Below are positions 14,045-22,442 of a DNA stretch of 22,442 bases, piece by piece. The translations under genes were made by a program, and so were the position numbers. The notes under the pieces are model-generated. The model saw nothing but the letters and a program-made list of their open reading frames with translations. It was not told the origin of the DNA and searched no databases. The first letter of the stretch is position 1, and every line of letters begins with the position of its first letter. Source of the stretch: an uncultured Mollicutes bacterium (GTDB taxonomy: Bacteria > Bacillota_I > Bacilli_A > RFN20 > CAG-826); NCBI GenBank assembly GCA_900549975.1, contig URQK01000019.1, forward strand, positions 1-22,442, in the 5' to 3' direction.

Positions 14045-17000
14045 GAAAGTTAAAATTATTAACTGGCATTATTTCTGGAACGAAACTATTAATGTCGAAC
14101 CAATTGTTTTCTTAACCGGTCTTAATGCTTCTGGTAAATCTACTTTAATTGATGCTCTTCAAGTTATTTTGCTTGGTGATACCTCAGGAAGATTCTTTAA
14201 CAAAGCTGCAAGTGAAAAGTCATCACGTACTTTAAAAGGTTACTTACGTGGCGAATTAGGCGATGCAGAAGATGGCGGATTTAAATATCTTCGTGAAGGA
14301 CGTTTTACTTCTTATATTGCCTTAGAATTCTACGATGACTTAAATGATAAATCATTTGTTATGGGCTGTGTATTTGACTCATTTGATGATGGTAGTGAAG
14401 AACATCGTTATTTCTGCTTAGAAGATAAAATGCCAGAAAACGAATTTATTAAAGATAATATTCCAATGGAATATAAGACACTAGCGGCTTACTTTGCTAG
14501 TGAATATGATGGAAAATATAAATTTGTTGATACTAATAAACAATATCAAGATTTATTAAAGAAAAAATTTGGAAATATTAAAGATAAATATTTCTCACTA
14601 TTTAAAAAAGCAGTATCATTTACTCCAATTACCGATATTACAACATTTATTACTGAATATGTATGTGATGCACAAGCAAATATTAATATCGATTCAATGC
14701 AAGAAAATATCTTGCAATATAAACGTTTGGAAAACGAAGCCGCAATTATGGGTTTACGCGTTGATCGTTTAAATGAAATTGCTCAATCATATCAAGCTTA
14801 TAAAACAAGTTTCCGTAATATGAGTATTTATGGCTACATTGTTGAAAAAGCCGAACTTCAAGTTGAAGTTGAACGTTTAAAATCATATGAAGCATCAATT
14901 GAAAAAGCCCAAAAGAGACTTTTAGAAATTGAAACCGAATTATCTGATATTGATGTGAATATCGCCGAATTAAATCGTCGTAAGACACATTTAATTCAAG
15001 ATAAAGCAAGTAACGACACGTATCGCTTAACTGATGAATTACGTGAACAAAGAAAAGAAGAAGTTGAAAAACTTGCTAATTTAAATAGACAAGCTGAGAC
15101 TGTTAAAAACAACTTAGAACAATATGCAACATCATTTATTAATGTTGCTTCTAAAATTGTTGAAAAGTTATCTAATTTCCAAGATGAGTTGATTGGTGAT
15201 GATCATGGCTATGAATTTAGTGATTTATTAGCGGCTGCAACACGAGTTGTAGAAACATCCACTAATCTTAAAGATAATGAATTACAAAATATTGAAATGT
15301 TATCAGTAGAAACATTAAAAGAGTGGCGTGATTCATTAGCGACATTTAAACAATTGGTGTCGGCATTACAAGTTTCTTTAGGACGTACTATTACTAATTA
15401 TGACAAAGAAACAGCTAATTTACGTCAACAAGAAGCAGAAATGCGTAATGGTGGAAAGTCATATGATCGTAATTTAACACTAATTAAAAACGAATTACAA
15501 CGTATATTAACAGAACGCCATAATAAGCCAATTACTGTTTCATTATTTGCCGATTTAATCGATATAAAATCTCCAAAATGGGTTAACGCCATTGAAGGCT
15601 ATTTATATAGTCAAAAATTCAATTTATTTGTTGAAAACCAATATTATTTAGAGGCTTATGAAATTTTACGTGAATTACTTGCTAGAAATCATTTCTATGG
15701 CACTACTTTAGTTGACCAAGAAAAGATTATTGAACGTAATTATATTTGCGAAAAAGGATCTTTAGCTGAAGAAATTGCCACTGATCATGATGGAGCAAGA
15801 AGTTATACTAATTTTCTTATTGGCCGCTTGAAAAAATGTCGTAGCCCACAAGAAGCTCGTGAATCATTAAATGGTATCACTCCAGAATGTGACTTATATC
15901 GAAACTTCGCTATGGGTAAACTTAATCCTAGAACTTACGCTACCACATATATTGGAAGAAGTGTTGGAGATGCACAAATTGCTCTTAAACGTGCTGAAAT
16001 TGATCGCAACAATAAACTTGTTAGTGTTTTAAGAGATGTCCACCGTGATATTGCCGAAGCTTCAACATTAGAAATTATTAATAGTAACGAAATTAATACG
16101 ACAATTTCTTTAATTGAAGGAATTTGCCAAATTGATGGAATTCGTCAAACTATCGCTTATTTGGATGAAGAATTATCTAAACACGATATTACCCAAATTG
16201 AAAGTTTTGATCGTCGTATTAAAGACGTTGAAGACGATATTAAAGATTTAGAAAACGAAAAAACTACTTTATTTGAAGAAAAAGGTCGTTTAAATACTCA
16301 AATCAAGACATATCGTGAAGAAAAAATACCAGAAACTAAGAAACACTTAAAAGATCGTCAAGATCACTTAGACAACAACTATGATCCATTTGTAGTTGCG
16401 GAAGAAGCTGAGCCTTTATTTAACCAAATGCTTGTTGAAAATAGAACACCTGTTGATATTATCACTGAATACAACACTAAATATTCGCAAGCTCAATACA
16501 AATCTCAAACATTCTTTAGCAATGTAACAAAGTTACGTCGTGAGTATGTTAAAGACTATCACTTATCATATGATACTAATCAAACAGATAATGATGCTTA
16601 CGATAAAGAATTAGTGGATATGCGTGATGTTAAATTGCCGCAATATCGTGAAGCAATTACTGATGCTTATAACAAGGCTACAAAACAATTTAAAGATGAC
16701 TTTATTTCTAGACTTCGTTCTGCAATTGAAGGTGTGGAAATTCAAATTGATGATTTAAATCAAGCTTTATCTCAATCAGTATTTGGTAATGATACATATC
16801 GCTTTACATGTCGACCAAGTCAACTTTACCATCGCTACTATGACATGATTAAAGATGACTTATTACTTCAAGTTGGCGAAGATGAATCAGCATTTATTGA
16901 AAAGTATTCTGAAGTAATGAATGATTTATTCCGTCAAATCGTTGATGTTGGTACTAGTGGAGATCGTACAGCCGCACTTGCTGCAAATGTGGCAAAGTTT

Positions 17001-17435
17001 ACCGATTATCGTTCGTACTTGGACTTTGACTTAATTGTTACAAATAAAGAAGGACAAGAACAACGCTTATCACGTATGATGAAGAAAAAATCCGGTGGTG
17101 AAACTCAAACACCATTCTATATTGCAGTACTTGCATCATTTGCCCAATTATATCGTGTTAATGATGAAGGCGAACTTGGTAATACCACAAGGTTAATTAT
17201 CTTTGATGAAGCATTCTCTAAGATGGACCGCAAACGTATTTCTGAATCAGTACGCTTATTAAGAAAATTTGGTTTGCAAGCTATTTTATCAGCACCATCT
17301 GATAAGATTGCGGATATTTCCGAATTAGTGGATGAAACATTAGTTGTATTGCACGATAAGAATACATCTAGAGTTCGCCTTTATGCGGAAGAAGATAAAG
17401 TATCTTTAGATACAAAAAATAAAATTAAATTATAG
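14031..17435 (+). CDS. jetC: JetC (MukB/MksB-like SMC ATPase)
   Basis: This 1134-residue SMC-type ATPase is the motor of the complex. Walker A 'GLNASGKST' is at residues 30-38, the ABC signature 'SGGE' at 1021-1024, and Walker B 'RLIIFDEAF' with D1059-E1060. Between them are long coiled coils (about 230-480 and 650-900), and a hinge-like globular region (about 495-650) includes 'SPKWVNAIEGYL'. All ATPase residues are intact. Wadjet JetABC extrudes DNA loops and hands small circular plasmids to the JetD nuclease. AGGTGA (14020-14025), five bases upstream, selects the ATG at 14031 and not the GTG at 14022. A strong terminator follows directly, and no jetD (DUF3322/DUF2220, Toprim nuclease) gene is found here. 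Confidence 0.9.
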   Translation: MKSLKKVKIINWHYFWNETINVEPIVFLTGLNASGKSTLIDALQVILLGDTSGRFFNKAASEKSSRTLKGYLRGELGDAEDGGFKYLREGRFTSYIALEFYDDLNDKSFVMGCVFDSFDDGSEEHRYFCLEDKMPENEFIKDNIPMEYKTLAAYFASEYDGKYKFVDTNKQYQDLLKKKFGNIKDKYFSLFKKAVSFTPITDITTFITEYVCDAQANINIDSMQENILQYKRLENEAAIMGLRVDRLNEIAQSYQAYKTSFRNMSIYGYIVEKAELQVEVERLKSYEASIEKAQKRLLEIETELSDIDVNIAELNRRKTHLIQDKASNDTYRLTDELREQRKEEVEKLANLNRQAETVKNNLEQYATSFINVASKIVEKLSNFQDELIGDDHGYEFSDLLAAATRVVETSTNLKDNELQNIEMLSVETLKEWRDSLATFKQLVSALQVSLGRTITNYDKETANLRQQEAEMRNGGKSYDRNLTLIKNELQRILTERHNKPITVSLFADLIDIKSPKWVNAIEGYLYSQKFNLFVENQYYLEAYEILRELLARNHFYGTTLVDQEKIIERNYICEKGSLAEEIATDHDGARSYTNFLIGRLKKCRSPQEARESLNGITPECDLYRNFAMGKLNPRTYATTYIGRSVGDAQIALKRAEIDRNNKLVSVLRDVHRDIAEASTLEIINSNEINTTISLIEGICQIDGIRQTIAYLDEELSKHDITQIESFDRRIKDVEDDIKDLENEKTTLFEEKGRLNTQIKTYREEKIPETKKHLKDRQDHLDNNYDPFVVAEEAEPLFNQMLVENRTPVDIITEYNTKYSQAQYKSQTFFSNVTKLRREYVKDYHLSYDTNQTDNDAYDKELVDMRDVKLPQYREAITDAYNKATKQFKDDFISRLRSAIEGVEIQIDDLNQALSQSVFGNDTYRFTCRPSQLYHRYYDMIKDDLLLQVGEDESAFIEKYSEVMNDLFRQIVDVGTSGDRTAALAANVAKFTDYRSYLDFDLIVTNKEGQEQRLSRMMKKKSGGETQTPFYIAVLASFAQLYRVNDEGELGNTTRLIIFDEAFSKMDRKRISESVRLLRKFGLQAILSAPSDKIADISELVDETLVVLHDKNTSRVRLYAEEDKVSLDTKNKIKL

Positions 17436-17438
17436 GTT

Positions 17439-17476
17439 AATAGACCAGAATAAACGCTGGTCTATTTTGCGTTTTT
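17439..17476 (+). terminator. Terminator of the jetABC operon
   Basis: A perfect ten-base stem, AATAGACCAG (17439-17448) with CTGGTCTATT (17457-17466) around an eight-base loop, is followed by a T-rich but interrupted tract (TTGCGTTTTT). It lies four bases after the jetC stop and 13 bases before the next start codon, so it separates the two units but may allow some read-through. Confidence 0.8.
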
Positions 17477-17488
17477 GAAAGGGTTAAT

Positions 17489-18394
17489 ATGGAGTTAAGT
17501 TATGCTAGTAAAAAAATAAGGTCAAAAAAGATTTTAAGTGTCTTAAAATTAATTTTTGCCGTTGTACTAGATTTCTTGGTAGTTACTGCTATATATATGT
17601 TCTTTTACCTTTTTATAAATAAATATATAAAGATTATTAATAATAGCGAGTCATTTCTTGCTTCCATATTAATTGCAATTCTTGTTGCAGTTTTATCATC
17701 TATTATTGTTGTTTTAGCAACAAAATATAAATTAAACAAAGATTATCAAAATTTTTATACTAAGCTTTTAAAAGAAGAAGCAATGCTTGATGGTTTAGCA
17801 TTATTTGAAAATAAGTTGCCGTTTAATGACGTAGAAAAAAGCATTATTGAACAATATGTAGGAGTTAATAATCTTGTAATTAAAAATGGATTAACACAAA
17901 CAAGTTCAACAGCCTACTTTGATATTTATCAAATATATTATGGAAATCATAATCCAGGTGTATTAATAAAAACCAAAATTGCTTTTATTATTAATGGTAT
18001 GATTATTATTCGTAATGATAATCGTAAAGGTGAATTATCTTATGAGGATGTTTCTTTAAAACAATATGGCTTTGGAACAAGCGATGGAATTACGACAAAT
18101 AATGGATTTGCTATCTATACAACTATAGGTAATAAGATTTATAATTATATTGAGAAAGGTATGGTTGAACAATTAATTGAATTTGGTGCATTTGTTCGTT
18201 CACCATTAACATTAACACTTTTCGACGATAATTTATTTATATTTATTGATGGATGGAAACTAAATATTGAAAAATCACTTTTTAATAAAGAAGGTATAGC
18301 AATTATCGATGCTCAAATTGAAGCATTAAAAAAATTGCAAAACTATATAGAAAATATGACATTACTTATAAAAACTAATAGGGAGGAATGGTAA
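17489..18394 (+). CDS. DUF3137-like membrane protein
   Basis: A 301-residue protein with a basic N-terminus, two membrane helices (about 18-43 and 57-78) and a cytosolic domain of about 220 residues. The order of elements (FExxLPF helix, 'TKIAFIINGMIIIRND', 'VEQLIEFG', 'DDNLFIFIDGWKLNIEKSLF', terminal helix) resembles DUF3137 proteins, often found near LemA, but I hold this loosely. AAAGGG (17478-17483) precedes the ATG. No promoter is visible in the 53 bases after jetC, so it depends on read-through of the terminator or on a promoter inside jetC. It ends two bases before glgC and shares that gene's ribosome site region, so it is probably co-transcribed with glgCDA. Confidence 0.5.
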   Translation: MELSYASKKIRSKKILSVLKLIFAVVLDFLVVTAIYMFFYLFINKYIKIINNSESFLASILIAILVAVLSSIIVVLATKYKLNKDYQNFYTKLLKEEAMLDGLALFENKLPFNDVEKSIIEQYVGVNNLVIKNGLTQTSSTAYFDIYQIYYGNHNPGVLIKTKIAFIINGMIIIRNDNRKGELSYEDVSLKQYGFGTSDGITTNNGFAIYTTIGNKIYNYIEKGMVEQLIEFGAFVRSPLTLTLFDDNLFIFIDGWKLNIEKSLFNKEGIAIIDAQIEALKKLQNYIENMTLLIKTNREEW

Positions 18395-18396
18395 GT

Positions 18397-19515
18397 ATGG
18401 CAAAACAAATCGTAGCAATGATTCTTGCCGGTGGAAAGGGAACACGTCTAGAAGCCTTAACAAAAAAGGTTGCTAAACCAGCTGTATATTATGGCGGAAG
18501 ATATCGTATTATTGATTTTCCTTTATCTAACTGCGCAAATTCGGGGATTGACACTGTTGGTGTCTTAACTCAATATGAATCAGTTGCACTTAATAATTAC
18601 ATCGGTAATGGTGAGAAATGGGGATTAGATGGTGTAAGATCTTTAGCGTCCATATTGCCACCTCGTCAAACAGAAGAAGGCGCAAATTGGTATCGTGGAA
18701 CCGCTGATGCAATCGCGCAAAACATTGATTTCTTGGATTCAGTTAATCCAAAATACGTTTTAATTTTATCAGGCGACCATATTTATAAGATGAATTATCA
18801 TCAAATGTTAACTGATCATATTAAAAATAAAGCTGATGCCACTATCGCGGTATTAAATGTTTCTTTAAAAGAAGCATCACGTTTTGGTATTATGAACGTT
18901 AATGATGATATGTCGATTTATGAATTTGAAGAAAAACCAAAAAATCCAAAATCAACTTTAGCATCAATGGGTATTTATATTTTTACTTATGATGTTCTTC
19001 GCAGTGCCTTAATTAAAGATATGAAAAACGATGAATCTGATCATGACTTTGGTAAAAATATTATTCCATATTTAATCAATAAAAATAAGCGTGTGTTTGC
19101 ATATAGATTCAATGGTTATTGGAAAGATGTTGGTACTATTGAATCATTATGGCAAGCTAATATGGACTTATTAGATGATAATAATGATGTTGATTTATAT
19201 AATGCTTCAGAAGAAATGAAAATATTCTCCGAAGATACTAAATCAGTACCTCAATATGTTGGCAAAAAAGCGATTGTTAAAAATTCATTATTGAATCAGG
19301 GATCAGTTGTTTTAGGACATGTTGAACATAGTATTATCTCTAATGAAGCTTTAATTGAAGAAGGAGCAATTGTTCGTGATTGTGTTGTCATGCCTGGCGC
19401 TATAGTTAAGGAAGGCGCTGAGGTATACAAAGCCATTATTGGTGATCACGAAGTAATTGAAAAAGGTACAATTATTAATAAAGATGAAAAAGAAATTGTA
19501 CTAATTAAAAAATAG
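18397..19515 (+). CDS. glgC: Glucose-1-phosphate adenylyltransferase, catalytic subunit GlgC
   Basis: Makes ADP-glucose from glucose 1-phosphate and ATP, the committed step of glycogen synthesis. The 372 residues show the nucleotide-binding 'LAGGKGTRL' (10-18), 'KPAVYYGGRYRIIDFPLSN', the catalytic Asp in 'SGDHIYKMNY' (D127), 'FEEKPKNP', and the sugar-phosphate-binding 'WKDVGT' (242-247). A left-handed beta-helix of hexapeptide repeats fills the C-terminus. GGGAGG (18381-18386) fits the ATG at 18397; the in-frame ATG at 18388 is only one base from it and cannot be used. It probably forms a mixed tetramer with GlgD. Confidence 0.96.
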   Translation: MAKQIVAMILAGGKGTRLEALTKKVAKPAVYYGGRYRIIDFPLSNCANSGIDTVGVLTQYESVALNNYIGNGEKWGLDGVRSLASILPPRQTEEGANWYRGTADAIAQNIDFLDSVNPKYVLILSGDHIYKMNYHQMLTDHIKNKADATIAVLNVSLKEASRFGIMNVNDDMSIYEFEEKPKNPKSTLASMGIYIFTYDVLRSALIKDMKNDESDHDFGKNIIPYLINKNKRVFAYRFNGYWKDVGTIESLWQANMDLLDDNNDVDLYNASEEMKIFSEDTKSVPQYVGKKAIVKNSLLNQGSVVLGHVEHSIISNEALIEEGAIVRDCVVMPGAIVKEGAEVYKAIIGDHEVIEKGTIINKDEKEIVLIKK

Positions 19516-19525
19516 GAGGCAAGTT

Positions 19526-20635
19526 ATGTATAAAGTATTAGGTTATTGTAATTTACATCATTCTCCATCTTTAGGAGAACTAACAGAAAGCCGTTCTATT
19601 GCATCAACACCATTTTTAGGAAGATATGCCTTTATCGACTTTACTTTATCTAATTTCACCAATTCAGGAATTGATATGGTCGGTATTTTAGTTAAAGAAC
19701 ATCAACGTTCTTTAGTAAAACATTTAGGTAACGCTAATGCGTGGAATATTAATACTAAATTAGGTATTAATACCATTTTATATAATGAAAACGAAGCAAG
19801 AAACCCATTATATAATCATGACGTTAATAACATTAAAGAAAATGACTGGCTTTTACATAAAGTAAATGCAGATTATGTAGTTATTGCTCCTGTACATTTT
19901 GTTATGGCAATTGATTATAATGAAGTAATTAAGAAACATATAGAAAATGGGGCTAATATAACAGTTGTTTATCAAAAAGTTGATAATGCTAAAACACATT
20001 TTGAAAATTGTGATGTAGTGAGTTTAGAAGGTAATACTATTACAAGTTTAAAGAAAAACAATTGTACAAAAGATAAAGTTAATATTTCGCTTGAAACTTA
20101 TGTAATAAACATGAAAAAATTCAAAGAATTGATTTATAAAACAAGTCAGATTTCGGCTTTATATAACTTAAGAGATTTAATTGCTTATTCTTTAAAGAGT
20201 GAATTGGTTTATGGCTATGAACATAAGGGATATGTCCGTTGTTTTGATAGTTTAACTCATTATATGCAATATTCTCTTGAACTTTTAGATTATAAAATAC
20301 GTCAAGGATTATTCTTAAATAATTGGCCAATTTTCACGGTAACAAATGATACTCCACCAACCAAATATCTTAATAATGCGGAAGTTAAGAATTCATTTAT
20401 TTCAAATGGTGCAATTATTGATGGCAAAGTGGAAAATTCTATTTTATCACGTAAGGTTATTGTTAAAGAAGGCGCAGTAATTAATAATTGTATTATTCTT
20501 ACAGATTGTGTAATTTCCGAAGATTGTCATTTAGAAAACGTTATCGTTGATAAATACGCCAAAATTATTCATGTTAAAGAATTAATTGGTGATGCTGATA
20601 ACCCAGTATTTATTAAACAAGGAGCTAATGTTTAA
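19526..20635 (+). CDS. glgD: GlgD, regulatory subunit of ADP-glucose pyrophosphorylase
   Basis: A GlgC paralogue (369 residues) that pairs with GlgC in Bacillota and raises or modulates its activity. The fold is kept ('LGRYAFIDFTLSNFTNSGID', 32-51, and C-terminal hexapeptide repeats such as 'NSFISNGAIIDGKVENSIL'), but the catalytic parts are not. The glycine-rich 'GGKGTRL' loop is replaced near residues 13-20, and the catalytic Asp segment reads 'IAPVHFVM' instead of 'LSGDHIYKM'. This is the normal state of GlgD, so it is a true non-catalytic subunit. AGGAGG overlaps the glgC stop (19514-19519), six bases before the ATG. Confidence 0.93.
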   Translation: MYKVLGYCNLHHSPSLGELTESRSIASTPFLGRYAFIDFTLSNFTNSGIDMVGILVKEHQRSLVKHLGNANAWNINTKLGINTILYNENEARNPLYNHDVNNIKENDWLLHKVNADYVVIAPVHFVMAIDYNEVIKKHIENGANITVVYQKVDNAKTHFENCDVVSLEGNTITSLKKNNCTKDKVNISLETYVINMKKFKELIYKTSQISALYNLRDLIAYSLKSELVYGYEHKGYVRCFDSLTHYMQYSLELLDYKIRQGLFLNNWPIFTVTNDTPPTKYLNNAEVKNSFISNGAIIDGKVENSILSRKVIVKEGAVINNCIILTDCVISEDCHLENVIVDKYAKIIHVKELIGDADNPVFIKQGANV

Positions 20636-20636
20636 T

Positions 20637-22064
20637 ATGAAAATAGTAATGGTTACTGGTGAATCCAATCCATTAGTTAAAACTGGTGGACTAGCAGATG
20701 TAGTTTATTCGTTATCTAAAGAATTAGTTAAATCTAGAAAAAATAATGTTTCGATTATTATGCCTTTTTATAAGCAAGTTAATGCTAAATTAACAAAGCG
20801 TCCAGTAAAGGTATGTTCATTTGAAGTATATATGTCTTGGCGTAAACAATATTGTGTAGTTTATAAAACTTTAATTGATGGAATTAGATACTTTTTAATT
20901 AAAAATGATCAATATTTTGGTCGTGATAATATTTATAGTTATGATGATGATATTGAACGTTTTGCTTGTTTTACTTTAGCAAGTAAAAAACTTATGGAAA
21001 TGATTAATTTAATTCCAGATGTAATTCATATTCATGACTGGCACCCAGGTATGTTACCTTTATTAATTAAAGATGACTATGGCTCACCATTAAATAAAGC
21101 AAAATTTGTTTTAACTATTCATAATCCAGCATTTAAAGGTTTATTTGATAAATATTTCTTAGGAAATTTCTATAATTTAAATGATAAATACTTTAATGAT
21201 GGCTCAGTATGCTTTAATGGCGCTGTATCAACTTTAAAAACTGCAATTATGTATTCAAATAAGATTACTACTGTTTCACCAACACATCGTATTGAATTAT
21301 TAACCGATGAATCAATTTCTGGTGGCTTGAATCATGTTTTAGAATATCGCCGTGATGATTTTGTTGGTATTTTAAACGGTATTGACTATGAAGAATTTGA
21401 TCCAACTAAAGATGAAAAAATCGTTGCTAAATTAAAAGAAAATGTTGTTTCATTTAAAAAAGCTAATAAGGAAGCTTTATTAAAAGAAAAAGATTTAGTT
21501 AATGATGACGCTCCGCTTTATGGAATGGTATCGCGTTTAACTTGGCAAAAAGGTTTAGATATTATGTTAGGAAATGTTGAATCATTACTTCAAAGAGGTA
21601 GTAAAGTAATAATTTTAGGATCAGGTGAATCTAAATACGAAAATCACTTAGAATATCTACGCGCTAAATACCCACATCATTTATCTATTTATATTGGCTA
21701 TAACGATGAATTAGCGCATAAAATCTATGCCGCCAGCGATTTCTTCTTAATGCCATCATTATTTGAACCATGTGGCTTATCACAAATGATATCTTTACAT
21801 TACGCTACTTTACCAGTTGTGCGTTTAGTAGGTGGACTTAAAGATAGTGTGACTCCATATGTTGATGACAATTTAAAATACGCTGATGGATTTGGTTTCT
21901 ATGATTATACTTATAATGCTTTAAGTGGTACCTTAAATTGGTGCGAACAAGTATATAAAGATAAAGAAAAAATGAAAATACTTCGTAATAATGCCTTAGA
22001 ACAAAATTACGATTGGAAAAAATCAAGTCAAAAATATTTAGCACTTTATAAAAATATTATTTAA
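20637..22064 (+). CDS. glgA: Glycogen synthase GlgA (ADP-glucose, GT5 family)
   Basis: Transfers glucose from ADP-glucose to the non-reducing end of alpha-1,4-glucan. It is a GT-B fold enzyme of 475 residues. The N-terminal ADP-glucose loop 'KTGGLADV' is at 15-22, then 'HIHDWHPGMLPLLI', 'TIHNPAFKG', 'NGIDYEEFDP', the C-terminal 'SRLTWQKGLDIM', and the catalytic-site 'FEPCGLSQM' with E377. 'VRLVGGLKDSV' is the usual 'VRxTGGLxDTV' segment. I chose the ATG at 20637 because known GlgA proteins begin with 'MKI' directly before this loop. AAGGAG (20619-20624) is 12 bases away, so the ATG at 20628, three extra residues, is possible but too close to that site. Its end overlaps the convergent gene by eight bases. 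Confidence 0.95.
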   Translation: MKIVMVTGESNPLVKTGGLADVVYSLSKELVKSRKNNVSIIMPFYKQVNAKLTKRPVKVCSFEVYMSWRKQYCVVYKTLIDGIRYFLIKNDQYFGRDNIYSYDDDIERFACFTLASKKLMEMINLIPDVIHIHDWHPGMLPLLIKDDYGSPLNKAKFVLTIHNPAFKGLFDKYFLGNFYNLNDKYFNDGSVCFNGAVSTLKTAIMYSNKITTVSPTHRIELLTDESISGGLNHVLEYRRDDFVGILNGIDYEEFDPTKDEKIVAKLKENVVSFKKANKEALLKEKDLVNDDAPLYGMVSRLTWQKGLDIMLGNVESLLQRGSKVIILGSGESKYENHLEYLRAKYPHHLSIYIGYNDELAHKIYAASDFFLMPSLFEPCGLSQMISLHYATLPVVRLVGGLKDSVTPYVDDNLKYADGFGFYDYTYNALSGTLNWCEQVYKDKEKMKILRNNALEQNYDWKKSSQKYLALYKNII

Positions 22065-22442
22065 AAAATAGTTTAATAAATTTTTGTAATGGCTCATAAT
22101 CATAATTGATTTCAGGGTGATACTCGACGGCTAGTATCATCCTTTTTTTGTCGATTATTTCTTCAATAACAAAATCTTCGCTTTTAGCTAAACACTTAAA
22201 ATTACTTGCTAAAACATCAATGCACTGATGATGAAAAGAATTAGTATATTTAGTTAGTTCTTCATTATTAATAATAAAGTGTCTTCCAATGTGTGTAGAA
22301 GGTATCTCTTTCAAAGTGCCAGCAAAGTATACATTTAATATTTGTAAACCGCGGCATATCCCAAATATCGGAATTTTTTTAGTTAAAGCTAATTTAATAG
22401 CCTGATATTCTAAACTATCTAAATCTTCATCATAAATAAGTG
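22057..22442 (-). CDS. Class I glutamine amidotransferase, PuuD-like (peptidase C26), partial
   Basis: The last 128 codons of a gene whose start lies beyond the window. Reading inwards from the edge, 'LIYDEDLDSLEYQAIKLAL' is followed by the nucleophile elbow 'IFGICRGLQILN' with the catalytic Cys at 22356-22354, then 'SFHHQCIDVL' and 'VEYHPE' carrying the catalytic His and Glu (22119-22111). These are the signatures of gamma-glutamyl-gamma-aminobutyrate hydrolase and related peptidase C26 enzymes, which cleave gamma-glutamyl amides. The catalytic triad is complete in the visible part. Substrate cannot be told from this fragment. It converges on glgA with an eight-base overlap and no terminator between. 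Confidence 0.85.
   Translation of the reverse strand, partial: LIYDEDLDSLEYQAIKLALTKKIPIFGICRGLQILNVYFAGTLKEIPSTHIGRHFIINNEELTKYTNSFHHQCIDVLASNFKCLAKSEDFVIEEIIDKKRMILAVEYHPEINYDYEPLQKFIKLFFK

Noticed and set aside
14031..17435. Ordinary Smc of the Smc-ScpAB complex.
   Set aside because: The neighbours are JetA- and JetB-like rather than ScpA and ScpB, and the Walker A context 'GLNASGKST' with its 'SGGETQTPFYIAVLASFA'-type signature fits the MukB/JetC group.
19526..20635. glgD read as a decayed duplicate of glgC.
   Set aside because: Loss of the catalytic loop is normal for GlgD, which is a conserved partner subunit in Bacillota. The frame and ribosome site are intact.

Overview
The window is AT-rich, densely packed bacterial DNA that reads as low-GC Bacillota (class Bacilli). 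Two things support this. Strong Shine-Dalgarno sites of the AGGAGG/AGGTGA type precede most genes. The gene order rqcH, gmk, priA, rlmN, PP2C phosphatase, Ser/Thr kinase, rsgA, rpe, a thiN-like gene and rpmB is a thinned-out version of the yloA-to-rpmB stretch of Bacillus subtilis. TGA is used as a true stop (rlmN and the thiN-like gene end in TGA) and Trp is TGG, so this is the standard bacterial code, not the Mycoplasma code. The missing neighbours (rpoZ, coaBC, def, fmt, rsmB, spoVM) and a kinase without sensor domains suggest a streamlined lineage. I cannot place it more precisely from sequence alone.

Layout. 1-401: a small thioredoxin-like gene, possibly cut by the window edge. 402-11312: the housekeeping cluster. 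rqcH (ribosome rescue) is divergent from gmk and priA. A protein with a Cys/His-rich, probably metal-binding tail sits between priA and rlmN. Then follow the phosphatase/kinase pair, rsgA, rpe, a ThiN homologue that has lost its catalytic motifs, and a six-helix membrane protein. That run ends at a bidirectional terminator facing rpmB on the other strand. 11408-17476: an accessory-type unit. A two-helix, PH-like membrane protein gene with a one-base frameshift in an A7 run lies divergent from a jetA-jetB-jetC operon, a MukBEF/Wadjet-family SMC complex. No jetD nuclease gene follows. A perfect 19-bp palindrome overlaps the -35 box of the jet promoter. 17489-22064: a DUF3137-like membrane protein leading into glgC-glgD-glgA, which make ADP-glucose and glycogen. 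22057-22442: the 3' part of a class I glutamine amidotransferase (PuuD-like, peptidase C26) on the minus strand, cut by the window end.

How the parts relate. The first half links translation quality control and ribosome assembly (rqcH, rlmN, rsgA, rpmB) with nucleotide supply (gmk), replication restart (priA) and reversible protein phosphorylation. The jet operon encodes an ATP-driven DNA-loop-extruding complex with an intact ATPase. It carries no nuclease gene here, so it may work as a condensin rather than as a plasmid-cleaving defence system, or it may use a nuclease encoded elsewhere. This is the most interesting part of the window. No stretch longer than about 180 bases lacks a gene. I found no tRNA, rRNA, insertion sequence or CRISPR array.
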